Of a stretch of 64,000 bases of DNA, positions 31,713 through 42,582 are shown piece by piece. How positions within the stretch are numbered: position 1 is the first letter of the stretch; each line of letters opens with the position of its first letter. This DNA is from Terebella lapidaria. Its lineage: Eukaryota > Annelida > Polychaeta > Terebellida > Terebellidae. The notes under the pieces are model-generated. The model was not told the origin of the DNA. It saw nothing but the letters and a program-made list of their open reading frames with translations, and ran no database searches. The stretch spans positions 26,220,481 through 26,284,480 of the forward strand of contig OX424561.1 of the NCBI GenBank assembly GCA_949152475.1, written 5' to 3'. Made by a program: the position numbers and the translations under genes.

Positions 31713-34430
31713 AGGTTACCGTACCTTTGGTCCGACAACCTATCGGCATGGCGTTTCGTTCGCCCGGCGTTTTTATCTCTGAAGTTTACAGTCGAATCTT
31801 TCTGAAATTCTGCACAAAAATACCAAGGCCTTCATATGAAGGGGTTTTTTAATTTTGTGATTTTCGCATTTTTTATTCAAAATGGCGGCCATTTTCGATG
31901 AAAAATGCCTGGTTTTGGACTCTGTGCAATTCTAGCTAATCCATAAGATCTCTTGTATGTACCTCTATGATGTGTAGAAGTTTCGTGGCCCTTGAATTGC
32001 TCGAAGTGGGCCATTTTGGCCCGAACTTGGCCCAAATGGGACTTTCTCGTGTTAAATTCTCCTATCCTTTATGATGGGACACATTATTCCTAATATCTCA
32101 CTTAATGTTGAGTTGAGAGTTAGGAAGCAATTGTGGACATATCGGAAATGATATATATTCCCTATATGCTGAATATTCCCGTGACCTTGACTTTGACCTG
32201 TGATCTCATTTTCAAGGTCAGAGAACAAAATGGCTAATATCTCACTTATTATCCACTTTGCAGCTTAGGAATCAATTGGGGACATTCCGTCCTTACATGC
32301 AATATCAAGGACCTTAATGAGCATGTCCTGAAGAAAAATCTTCATGACATAGTTTAAGAGAACAGATAAACAAAATCTAAAATTACGCAATTTTCAATAA
32401 AAAAAATACAGTTTTGACCTTTCAAGGTCGTTGAAGGTAACATCCAAAGTCACCACACAATTCACCATATGTGACTTTCCATTGACTTGGGAATCATTTG
32501 TGAACATACAGGAAATGATATACGCCGAATATTCTGATGAGCTTGAATATGACCTTTGACCTCATATCAAGGTCAAAACACAAAATGGCTACTACCTCGT
32601 TTATCATCGATATAATTTATCACCAAATATTATTTATCACCAAATACCACCAAAACTACTTAAGCTCGGTGCAGAATATTTATGTTTCCCCCTTACATTT
32701 TTGATGAATATGTGTATCAACACATCCACATTTCCCAGTCAATTGAAAAATGCTGAAATAATCCCTGTCTTTAAAAAAGGGGACATATTGATCAAAGAAA
32801 ATTATCGCCCTATTAGTATTCTGCCATGTACCTCAAAAGTATTTGAAGGATTAATGTTCGAACAAATGTCACAATATTTTGAAGGACATTTGTCAGATCT
32901 TGTGTCTGGTTTCCGTAAGAATTACAACTGTCAAAATGTCTTATTACGTTTTGTAGAAAACATCAAAGGTCGTCTCGATAACAAAGAATATGCTGGTGCT
33001 GTACTCACTGATCTATCTAAAGCTTTTGATCGTTTACCTCATGAACTTCTTGTGGCAAAAATGCATGCATATGGTGTAGATGAATCTTCATGTAAACTCA
33101 TAATGAGTTATTTTTACAATAGACTGCATAGAGTGAAATTGTTTTCCTTCAGAAGCAGCTGGCTTCCTATGAATGTGGGAGCACCACAAGGTTCAATATT
33201 AGGTCCATTTTGTTATAATGTTCATACCAACGACTTGATCTTACATATTATGAACCAATGTGATATTTTTAATTATGCTGATGACAACACTGTTTGTTGC
33301 TATGGAAATGATATGATTACTGTCCGGACCAAGTTGCAATGTGTGATCAGTAAAATGCTTACTTGGTTCGAGAATAACAACATGAAAGTCAATAGAAACA
33401 AATTTCAATATATTATATTTGGTAAATGTTGCAACACAGAGGACCGCTTACCGGTAGTCATTGATGGAAATCAAATACAGGCACACAATGTAGTTAAACT
33501 ATTGGGTGTTAATATTGATGAAAAATTGAATTTTAAGTATCATATACATGAAATATGTAAGAAGGCAGGAAGGAAACTGAATGTACTGCGTAGATTGTCC
33601 AAGAGTCTTGATGAAAACTGTAAACTTGTTTTATTTCACTCTTTCATTCTTTCACACTTCCAGTATTGCTCGATAATATGGCACTTTTGTACGAAGGAAG
33701 ATACTGTGAAGGTAGAAAAAATCCAAAAACAGGCATTGCGATTTGTTTACAATGACCATGTTTCATCATATAAAATTCTACGAGATAAAGCTGGTTGCCC
33801 CCTGTTGTATAGTAGAAGACTCATATGTATCCTAATCGAGATATATAAAGCTGTACATAAAATAAGCCCTGTATATGTTCAACATATGTTCACTCCTAAT
33901 GACAAATATTATGCTACACGTAATGTCTTACAGTTGAATCTAACCAAATTTGCTACGATAAAGTATGGTAGGAATAGTATTGTATATCAGGGATGTAAAT
34001 TATGGAATGGTCTTGATAATAGTGTAAAGACAGCAAGTTCATTAGATGATTTCAAAAATGATATAAATGTATGGCATCCAAAATGTTCATGTTCGTATTG
34101 TATTTTATGTCAGCTGTGCAATGAGTAAGTCTCTGTCCAGTCATTTGTATATATATCAAATGCTCATTGTATAGATTCACATCTTTGTCGTGTCGGTAAA
34201 TAGCTGCACTGCAGCTAAAGTTTATTGTTGTCTTAAACCGACGTTAAATAAAATTTTATCTTATCTTATCTTATCTTATCGACTTAACAGCTTAGGAATC
34301 AATGGTGCACACATAGGAAATGATATATGCTAAATATTGTCAGACCTTGTACTTGACCTTTGACCGTATTTTCAAGGCTAGAACACAAAATGCCTAATAT
34401 TTCGTTTATTATCAACTTTACAGCTTAGGG
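31713..34430 (+). mobile_element. Family-1 element copy e, interrupted by a LINE and cut at its 3' end
   Basis: The 5' end AGGTTACCGTACC (31713) and the usual following block ('aaaatggcggccattttcga') lead into 134-bp monomers at 32090-32290 and 32485-32613. The monomer phase resumes at 34281 ('gacttaacagcttaggaatc') after the LINE. The array stops at about 34430, where LTR sequence of Gypsy A begins, and the usual 3' hairpin end is missing. Non-coding. Confidence 0.65.
32614..34280 (+). mobile_element. 5'-truncated LINE with open C-terminal RT reading frame
   Basis: The reading frame is open to its stop at 34126-34128, giving about 475 residues from 32701 and continuing a little upstream. 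RT motifs are NYRPISILPCTSKVFE, DLSKAFDRLPHELL, GAPQGSILGP and NYADDNTV, followed by KLLGVNIDEKLNF and a C-terminal LWNGLDNSVK segment with clustered Cys. These suit a CR1/Jockey-like clade. Endonuclease and N-terminal RT are missing, which is typical 5' truncation. The 3' tail is TTATC repeats (about 34253-34280). It sits inside a 134-bp monomer of family-1 copy e. The intact frame suggests a recent insertion. Confidence 0.85.
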
Positions 34431-34680
34431 ATGGCGAGAAAGTGATGTCATGTCTGTGTGGGCGGAGTCATGTGTCTGGGAATGTGGTGATTGGTGGGAT
34501 TGTTGAAAGTGATAACGTGAGCAGTGTTGTTTACATGTAGATGTGGTGCGAGGACGGTGCGTGCCCGGTGACGTAAGGTAAGTAAGTATGAAGTCATGTG
34601 ATGAATCTGTGCCGTGTATGTCGAGTGGGAGAATGTGTCAGGGACGGGTTTCGGGCCATAACAGTCATAAATATTCTACA
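34431..34680 (-). repeat. Partial LTR of Gypsy A (250 bp)
   Basis: Matches 53808-54057 with four differences, in the same orientation. Its right border (+ strand ...ATTCTACA, 34680) adjoins AAACACCCCTTCG, the complement of a purine-rich tract, as expected next to a 3' LTR on the minus strand. Confidence 0.85.
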
Positions 34681-35305
34681 AAACACCCCTTCGTCAAATT
34701 ACCCCCTGGGAATTTACCCTCCCCGAAACCTAACTGTCCAAAAATCTAAACATGATAAGCTAAAAGTCCTAAAGGGAGAACACATTCACCGCGCGAGACA
34801 ATGGTAAAGCAATGGGTACAATAAAAATTCTAACTGTCAAAATAAAGTCATTAGTCGGTCAGTCAACAGTCACTAAGATGATATGAACACATTTGACAAA
34901 TACATTTAAAACAACGACAGGTGACGATGAAACACAGAAATCAACACATAAATCACAGTTAAAAGAATCACAAATATATACCGGTACATATATACTATTG
35001 GAATGATAAAAATACTCCTGTACGTTCCCTAATAGAACGGAATGTTTTAAAGTTCGGAACACCTGAAGTGACCAGGATTAATTAGTTCGAAATACACACA
35101 TATATATCATATGATATGATTAGTACGACATATACAGGACACAGCTATCCTGGTGCTGTGCCCTGGGGTACGAATTACTATCACTCTAGTCCGTAGGGCG
35201 GCTGCGTCTCCTTGACGCGGGAGGCCGGGCGGCTGGCGATGCCTGTTGCATCAGCCGCCTTTGGTCGTCGGCCGGCAGGTGCGGCAGTACGGACACTATC
35301 GTTGT

Positions 35306-37366
35306 TCAAAGTTCGTCCGGAATTCCAGGTGATTCCAGCGGTGACAAAGTCGTAGAGAGGCGGGCAAGGAGCTCCCGGTTCTCCTCTCGCAAGTCCGAAG
35401 TAACTTGTTCCGCAGTGCGGAGTTCCTCCCGGAGTCGACGATTCTCCTCCAGGAGAGGGTGCGGAGCCGTAGGGGTCTGTCGCTCGTGGAGCGACCCCAT
35501 CCCAAATCCGAGGGACATGGCATTGTACTCCGCCTGGCGGATGTGTGCGTCCATGGCAAGTACATACCCGCGGCGGATGGCTCGTAGATGTTGTAGCGCC
35601 AGGTCGTCCGCGCTGGCCAGTGCCAACGACGGGAGATGGTGCTCAGCGTCCTCCGCTAGCAGCAAAGGGTCCGCGTCCGTCGCAGCCTGGGTGATCTGAT
35701 CCATCCAGTAGGCCTGATGCGGTCCAAGTCCGGCGGGAAGACGACGGGTGTTGTCGTCCTGGTAAAGTTCGGCAAAGTCCGGATTAATCCCGGGGAGGAC
35801 TTGTAGTCCGGGTAGAGTAAGTTCGAGTAATCTCTGCCCATGCTGGCGAAGTAGCTGGTAGTCCGCACCGAACTCACCAGATCCGTGAAGTCCGACGTTG
35901 ACCTCCAGGTCGCGAGGTAATGGATCCTGGTCCTCCAGGACCTCCATCCTTAGCCGAGGCCTGTCCGGGTCGTTGGCCCGAGTGACCAAGGTGGTCGTTG
36001 GTGGCAACAACTCCTCATAATCCAGGTACGGAGGAGGTGGTCCGAAAGTGATTAGGCCGCGGGACGGCTCCATGGGGGAGCCCGGCCTGCTGTCGGGTGT
36101 TCGACGTTGTTGAGGCTCTGGTTCGTCCTCAATCGTCCGAAGTGGTGGCGGCTGGTCGCACTCAATTGGCGACTCAGTGTCCGTGGTTGGGGCTTGAGAA
36201 GCCGTCATTGGGGAAGGCTCCCTATCCACAGAGTCCGTAATCTTAGCCGTTTCCATGGGTTCGGCTGGGCCCGAAGTTTCAACTGAGTTCGAAGATTCAA
36301 CCGCGTCTGTCTCGACCATTGGTCGACTCGGCAGGGGCGGATATTCGTCCGGGGGTGGCACAAGTCCTTCCCGAACTCTATAGTCCGTAACATTAGGCGC
36401 TGTAGGCCTCTCAACAGTCCGACTTTTGGGTATCGCCCCCGAGGGCGAACTCCGTACGGGAGTTGAAACTCCTGTGGCTGGTGAAGCCGAGGTCCGTGAT
36501 TCGTCGGCCTTCATGGCCGAGGTCCGGTAGACGACAGGACGGTCGAAATAGAAAGCTCCCGGCTTTCGATAGCGGACGTGCCGATTGATTAACTGGATGT
36601 CGCGTACCATCCGTTCGACTTTTACTTCGTCAGCCCTGGTCTTTAGCTGAGCGTACTCGATCCGGTCCAGCACCAGCTGGACCTCCGGTGCAGTGTTCGG
36701 CGGGTACTGGGCCATCAGGGCAGGCGCCATCGCCCATATTCCGAATGTCAGTACGGAGTCTGGTGTCCGTCTGAAAATTGGTACGTGTGCAGGTACGCGA
36801 GGGGGCCGATAGTTCGGATTGGGTTGCATGTCAACCCCACATCGTTTGGCGAAACGAGTGACCATGTTCTCTGTGGCCATCAGTGATCCCCGTTGGAAGA
36901 TGGGGAACCGGTCCGCGTGACTCGCCGTGGGCGTAGAGATGTGCTGGATCATGTCCGAGAGCGTCAGGGTCATGTACCCGTCCCGTGCGGGGCACACAAA
37001 GAACCGGACGAATGGCATGTGGTACGCCAGAACATGAGCATCCAGCTCCTGTGGGGTCCGAAGTGGGGCCCGGCGAGGCACCGTGGGCCAGGTCCGTTCG
37101 TGTTCTGACTCCTCCTCGCTTGTACAGAAGGGGCAGTCGAATCCTGTTCCGAGGCGTAGCGGCATAAGAGTCAGGTACTGACTCTCTGTCAGTGTCGACG
37201 GTACGGAAAAGTCATGGACGTGTCCATATCCCGCTTGTCGGTTCCGGTCGTAGAGTGGAACCGCGTTCCAGTCGATCGGACTCGTCCCGTGGGGTGTGGG
37301 GGGACGAGGTACGAGTTCCATCAACTCGTCAACTTGACGGCGATATTCCGTTGTCGTAGATCCCAT
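35306..37366 (-). CDS. Gypsy A associated ORF of unknown function (686 codons)
   Basis: A long open frame in the pol orientation, between pol and the partial LTR. Visible parts are a Cys2-His2-like cluster (C78, C81, H111, H116), a long proline/acid-rich low-complexity middle (about residues 300-460) containing PPPPYLDY, and a C-terminal leucine/glutamate-rich segment likely to form a coiled coil (about 635-670). There is no membrane segment and no RT, integrase or protease motif. It resembles a structural or accessory protein more than an enzyme, but I do not recognise the family. It overlaps the next ORF slightly. Treated as part of the fossil element. Confidence 0.5.
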   Translation of the reverse strand: MGSTTTEYRRQVDELMELVPRPPTPHGTSPIDWNAVPLYDRNRQAGYGHVHDFSVPSTLTESQYLTLMPLRLGTGFDCPFCTSEEESEHERTWPTVPRRAPLRTPQELDAHVLAYHMPFVRFFVCPARDGYMTLTLSDMIQHISTPTASHADRFPIFQRGSLMATENMVTRFAKRCGVDMQPNPNYRPPRVPAHVPIFRRTPDSVLTFGIWAMAPALMAQYPPNTAPEVQLVLDRIEYAQLKTRADEVKVERMVRDIQLINRHVRYRKPGAFYFDRPVVYRTSAMKADESRTSASPATGVSTPVRSSPSGAIPKSRTVERPTAPNVTDYRVREGLVPPPDEYPPLPSRPMVETDAVESSNSVETSGPAEPMETAKITDSVDREPSPMTASQAPTTDTESPIECDQPPPLRTIEDEPEPQQRRTPDSRPGSPMEPSRGLITFGPPPPYLDYEELLPPTTTLVTRANDPDRPRLRMEVLEDQDPLPRDLEVNVGLHGSGEFGADYQLLRQHGQRLLELTLPGLQVLPGINPDFAELYQDDNTRRLPAGLGPHQAYWMDQITQAATDADPLLLAEDAEHHLPSLALASADDLALQHLRAIRRGYVLAMDAHIRQAEYNAMSLGFGMGSLHERQTPTAPHPLLEENRRLREELRTAEQVTSDLREENRELLARLSTTLSPLESPGIPDEL

Positions 37367-37998
37367 GACTCATGATTTCCCTGAGTCCGGAATAAGTCCG
37401 TATATGCTGAGGAATATCCTCGTGATGTCGTCGCGTGCGGGAGCAACGCGAGAGGTCGTACGGGCTTGGCTGGTTTGGCTGAAGCAGGCGAAGTAGCCGA
37501 CACGGCGGTCGGACGTGCGGCTGTCACTGGCGGGGTAGCCATCATTAGTTTTGGTCCGGAGTCCGAAGAAACACTAGCCGTGGCTTTAGCTGCGTCTCTA
37601 GCAGCCATGTCTTGCTCCACAATTTTCCCGCCTTCTTCCAGGCGATGGAAGTCAGGCGCACTTAAGTCCGACATCGAGTCCGATGATGGACTCGGCGTAT
37701 GACGCTCTCCACGTTGAGCGAATTTCGCTATCACCTTCTTACGAATGTCCGTTTCGGGCCCAGAGGCCGTTTCTGTATCTGATATCGTGATCAGGTCCGA
37801 AGTAGGGGAAACTGCTTCCGGTGCGCTGTCGGCTGTCGCCGATTCTCCAAGTACGATGGGATGTTCCGGCTCATCCCCAGCCTCCACTATTCTCACGGCA
37901 AGTGGAAGTTCGTTGTTATCGGCATCAGATGCCGTCTTCTTGTCCGGTGGCTTATCTCTCTCCTTGTCGGAAGACGACATAGTTCGAACTTCGCTCAC
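37321..37998 (-). CDS. Gypsy A associated ORF, acidic Ser/Pro/Ala-rich (225 codons)
   Basis: A low-complexity open frame rich in Ser, Asp, Glu, Pro and Ala, with no recognisable domain, immediately upstream of and slightly overlapping the 686-codon ORF. It has the same orientation and the same 'gtccg'-rich base use as pol. It may be the N-terminal portion of the same product or a separate protein, and the sequence does not decide. Confidence 0.4.
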   Translation of the reverse strand: MSEVRTMSSSDKERDKPPDKKTASDADNNELPLAVRIVEAGDEPEHPIVLGESATADSAPEAVSPTSDLITISDTETASGPETDIRKKVIAKFAQRGERHTPSPSSDSMSDLSAPDFHRLEEGGKIVEQDMAARDAAKATASVSSDSGPKLMMATPPVTAARPTAVSATSPASAKPAKPVRPLALLPHATTSRGYSSAYTDLFRTQGNHESWDLRQRNIAVKLTS

Positions 37999-38728
37999 TG
38001 GCGTGAGCCCACACTCGCTAGTCCGGCCTTTATCCTAATACAAGGTGCGTACCAGGATTATTCACACAGTCCGTGAAATACCAGGCAAAAGTCCGTGCAA
38101 TTGCCTTACGAAATATCCACAAGATATAGTCAATTGTCTTACAAGAACACTGTTACTATTCAACACTTTTCCGCTAGATGTTCACTCTCCAGTGTCCGCA
38201 GCCAGAATGATCCACTTCTAAAACTTTCCTGTTTATCTGGCATCCGTACACACACAAAGTGCTGACAGTGTCTTTTGCGGTTTTCCACAATCGGGGGTTG
38301 CGCTCTGTCTATTGTCTTATACGTCTTTTTACGTTCGCGTGATCCATCTCGGTCCATCACCTAGGCAACGCGTGTACATCAAAGCTCTGGTTCATCACAC
38401 CAGTCAAGCGGGGCAGTAGGTTAGCACACAGCTGCTCTATTTTCCCATTGTCCGACACAAACTTCTGGATAACGCAATCCAATCATTTCACTGTCCGTCT
38501 AGCATACAGTCAAAATTACTGCACCTTTTACGTGCTTCCACTCTCTATTGTAGTTAACTGGGAATGTTTATGGGGGTGCCGCGGGCGGCTTCAGTGTTTA
38601 TTTGTGCTTCATGCTTTTCCGTGTGAACTCTTACAATTAGTCCGTTCCTTATCTGCGCAGTTAGCACACAATAAACTTTTGACCAACTTGTTTATAACAG
38701 ATGATCACTGTCCGTACATATTCTGAGG

Positions 38729-38790
38729 TATAAATACCAAGCTCACAGAAGTTTGCTCAGTCCGTTCATTTTCATCTAGTGCCGTAGATA
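38729..38790 (+). promoter_or_regulatory. TATA-Inr-DPE core promoter match on the plus strand
   Basis: TATAAATA is at 38729-38736. The initiator TCAGT is at 38757-38761, with its A 30 bp from the TATA start. AGATA at 38786-38790 fits the downstream promoter element RGWYV at +28 to +32. The spacing is canonical for all three. It points away from the minus-strand ORFs and lies about 70 bp before satellite element B. It may be an LTR-type promoter or an antisense promoter. Only the motif match is seen. Confidence 0.4.
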
Positions 38791-39569
38791 ATGGAACCGC
38801 TGATATTATCATGGGGGGTGATGGGGTGATCTGGGCGGCCCTGCTGTGCCGCGTTGCATAATTAAGGCATTTCGGCAGAAATGCCTTTATGGTTTTAGCA
38901 GAATTTTTTTTTTTTTTTTTTTTTTCTTCTTCCGCCACTTTTGGTTTTCGGACGATAACTTTAGATTGCCTTGACGGATCCTTGTCAAATTTTCACCGCA
39001 AGTCAGAAATGATATGAGGAAGAACCCTATTCTTTTTGAGCCGGATCGGAGGTCCGTGAGGTCCGTGAGGATGAAATCAAAGCTAATTTTAAGACTTGGT
39101 TTCCGGACGATAACTGGAAAAATATTTATGCAATAGTTGCAGAACTCTGCATGGAGGTTCATATGCCACCAGGGAAGAACCCTATTGATTTTGGGATCGA
39201 TCCGTCAAACGACCTTTGACCTAGAGGTCAAAATAATTTTTTGCTGATTCATCCTTGAGGCTTCTTGCATATCTCGGAAACCGTGCGTCGTAGAGCGAAA
39301 CGGACGTTATTTTCGGACTCGTCGCCCTAGACAAACATCTCTAGGGTGTACTTTTTTTTTTGATCCGGCTCCGAGGTCCGTGAGGTCCGTGAGGATGAAA
39401 TCGAGGAACTTGGTTTCCGGACGATAACTCAAAAAATATTCAGGCAATAGTTGCAGAATTTTGCACGGAGGTTTATATATCACCAGGGAAGATCCCTATT
39501 GATTTTGGGATCGATACCTCAAACGACCTTTGACCTAGAGGTCGAAATAATTTTTTGCTGAGTCATCCT

Positions 39570-41179
39570 TGATTCATCCTGCATATCTCGGAAACGGTGC
39601 GTCGTAGAGCGAAACGGACGTTATTTTCGGACTCGTCGCACTAGACAAACATGTCTACGGGGAATTATTGATGAACTTTGACCTTGAACTGAAATTTTTT
39701 TGCCGAGTCGGCATTTTTCGTTTTCGTCGATATCTCGGAAACGGTGCGTCGTAGAGCGAAACGGACGTTATTTTCGGACTCGTCGCACTAGACAAACATG
39801 TTCAAGGGGAATTATGGATGAACTTTGACCTTGACCCGAAATTTTTTTGCCGAGTCGGCATTTTTCGTTTTCGTCGATATCTCGGAAACGGTGCGTCGTA
39901 GAGCGAAACGGACGTTATTTTCGGACTCGTCGCACTAGACAAACATGTCTACGGGGAATTATTGATGAACTTTGACCTTGAACTGAAATTTTTTTGCCGA
40001 GTCGGCATTTTTCGTTTTCGTCGATATCTCGGAAACGGTGCGTCGTAGAGCGAAACGGACGTTATTTTCGGACTCGTCGCACTAGACAAACATGTTCAAG
40101 GGGAATTATGGATGAACTTTGACCTTGACCCGAAATTTTTTTGCCGAGTCGGCATTTTTCGTTTTCGTCGATATCTCGGAAACGGTGCGTCGTAGAGCGA
40201 AACGGACGTTATTTTCGGACTCGTCGCACTAGACAAACATGTCTAAGGGGTATTATTGATGAACTTTGACCTTGACCCGAAATTTTTTTGCCGAGTCGGC
40301 ATTTTTCGTTTTCGTCGTTATCTCGGAAACGGTGCGTCGTAGAGCGAAACGGACGTTATTTTCGGACTCGTCGCACTAGACAAACATGTCTAAGGGGTAT
40401 TATGGATGAACTTTGACCTTGACCCGAAATTTTTTTGCCGAGTCGGCATTTTTCGTTTTCGTCGATATCTCGGAAACGGTGCGTCGTAGAGCGAAACGGA
40501 CGTTATTTTCGGACTCGTCGCACTAGACAAACATGTCTAAGGGGTATTATGGATGAACTTTGACCTTGACCCGAAATTTTTTTGCCGAGTCGGCATTTTT
40601 CGTTTTCGTCGATATCTCGGAAACGGTGCGTCGTAGAGCGAAACGGACGTTATTTTCGGACTCGTCGCACTAGACAAACATGTCTAAGGGGTATTATGGA
40701 TGAACTTTGACCTTGACCCGAAATTTTTTTGCCGAGTCGGCATTTTTCGTTTTCGTCGATATCTCGGAAACGGTGCGTCGTAGAGCGAAACGGACGGAGG
40801 TCTCGTCGCACTAGATAAACATGTCTAAGGGGTATTATGGATGAACTTTGACCTTGACCTGAAATTTTTTTGCCGAGTCGGCATTTTTCGTTTTCGTCGA
40901 TATCTCGGAAACGGTGCGTCGTAGAGCGAAACGGACGTTATTTTCGGACTCGTCGCACTAGACAAACATGTCTACGGGGAATTATTGATGAACTTTGACC
41001 TTGACCCGAAATTATTTTGCCGAGTCGGCATTACGGGGAATTATTGATGAACTTTGACCTTGACCCGAAATTATTTTGCCGAGTCGGCATTTTTCGTTTC
41101 CGTCGATATCTCGGAAACGGTGCGTCGTAAAGCGAAACGGACGTTATTTTCGGACTCGTCGCACTAGACAAACATGTGC
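39570..41179 (+). repeat. 147-bp tandem array, first half (about 11 monomers)
   Basis: Monomer landmarks are 147 bp apart (for example 39725 and 39872). Between about 39645 and 40110 two variants alternate: 'atgtctacggggaattattg' with 'ccttgaactg', and 'atgttcaaggggaattatgg' with 'ccttgacccg'. This gives a 294-bp dimeric higher-order repeat. A partial monomer is duplicated near 41019-41090. Confidence 0.95.
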
Positions 41180-41184
41180 AAGGG

Positions 41185-42577
41185 TGTCACGAAATTCTAA
41201 ATTCTAAGGTTCTGAACAGCGGCCTTGAGGTGGCTGAGTGGTTTGGTGATCGATACAGACAATACTCAACAAAACAACAAACACCGTACTAATATTTCAA
41301 TATTTTAATAAATTCAACACATAAATTACACAGATAATTTCTGATACATAGAACACAAACACAGGACGGCACAAAAACAAGACAAATTGGTATGAATTAC
41401 TGTAATATACTGGTAGTGTCCACAACTGGACTTATTCGCTCAAAATATGGCAAGCAACAATTTTCACAGCTTGGATTTACATTGTCCCAAGTTTCACAAT
41501 GAAAAGGATAACCACTGCAATAAGTAAGTCCCACGAAGTCGAAGACGTTTCCCACGTGGCACGACGCCTGAGCAGACGTCCAGTGAACGGCACCACGTCG
41601 CAGTCCCACGACGCTTGTAACTAGCCTACATGTACGAGGTCCTACGACGCCTCGCGGGGACGCCGACGCCACCAGACTCCCAGCGCGTCACGTGAATGAC
41701 GTAACCCCCTTTATCGACGTGTTAGGTGACAACCCCAGCCTTGAATACGATCCGGGTCCACCCTAGGAACTAAATTAGAAATACCCGTAAACCTACGATA
41801 ATGGTTATACATAACTATGACAGCACGACACCGCCAACTGTCGGCGATACCACGCATTTGTCTACACACAAGGCTAAAAACTACGCTAAAACTACCAGAC
41901 CCCACTGACAGTACTCACGGTGTGCACTCCACGGCAGATTCACAGTTGTCCGACAAATACAAATTACTTCACATCACCGAATGATGTACCGTTGGCTCCA
42001 CGAGCACACAAATTGAAGTATTAAACACGGGGCATCGCACCCCAAAAGTAGATGTCTCTCAGACAATAACTGTCGGCCCTCGTGTGTCTCCTGCAGTGGT
42101 TTGAACCCCGTATCTCTAACACCCCGTGACTTTATAGAACGACAGTGGTCTGCATAGTACACTACTCGACGCTACCATGAGCAGTAAAATTCTAGTTTCA
42201 ACCGTGTGTGCAAGCAAACCGCTCCCAGTTGCGCATCGCTGTCGACACGTGGCGAGTACCGAGAGTCATGGTCACACTCCGTTGACGCTCTACTGGTCAA
42301 CAAGTCGCTGGACCAGAGTTCTGCCGCCACCGCCTTGAATAAAAAAGACAATTGTGTTATGCAAACCCTCACCATGTTCCTACAAATATAAAATACTAGA
42401 TATTTAATGAAATTCCCCAAAGTGTAACCTACGCCAACCCCAGTGATTTGATAAAGATACACACGACATTTGAACATTTAACAAATGTATACATAAATTC
42501 AAGATCTACTCGACCCTTTAAGTACAATGTTTGGGCAATACAAATATATACAAAATACGTAACGGAAATATGTGACA
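41185..42577. mobile_element. Solo LTR (1393 bp) with 5-bp target duplication
   Basis: The segment starts TGTCAC and ends GTGACA. It is flanked on both sides by AAGGG (41180-41184 and 42578-42582), and the 147-bp monomer is contiguous across the pair. A TG...CA element with a 5-bp duplication and no internal coding is the signature of a solo LTR from an LTR retrotransposon. It is not the Gypsy A LTR. The parent family is not identified. Confidence 0.75.
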
Positions 42578-42582
42578 AAGGG

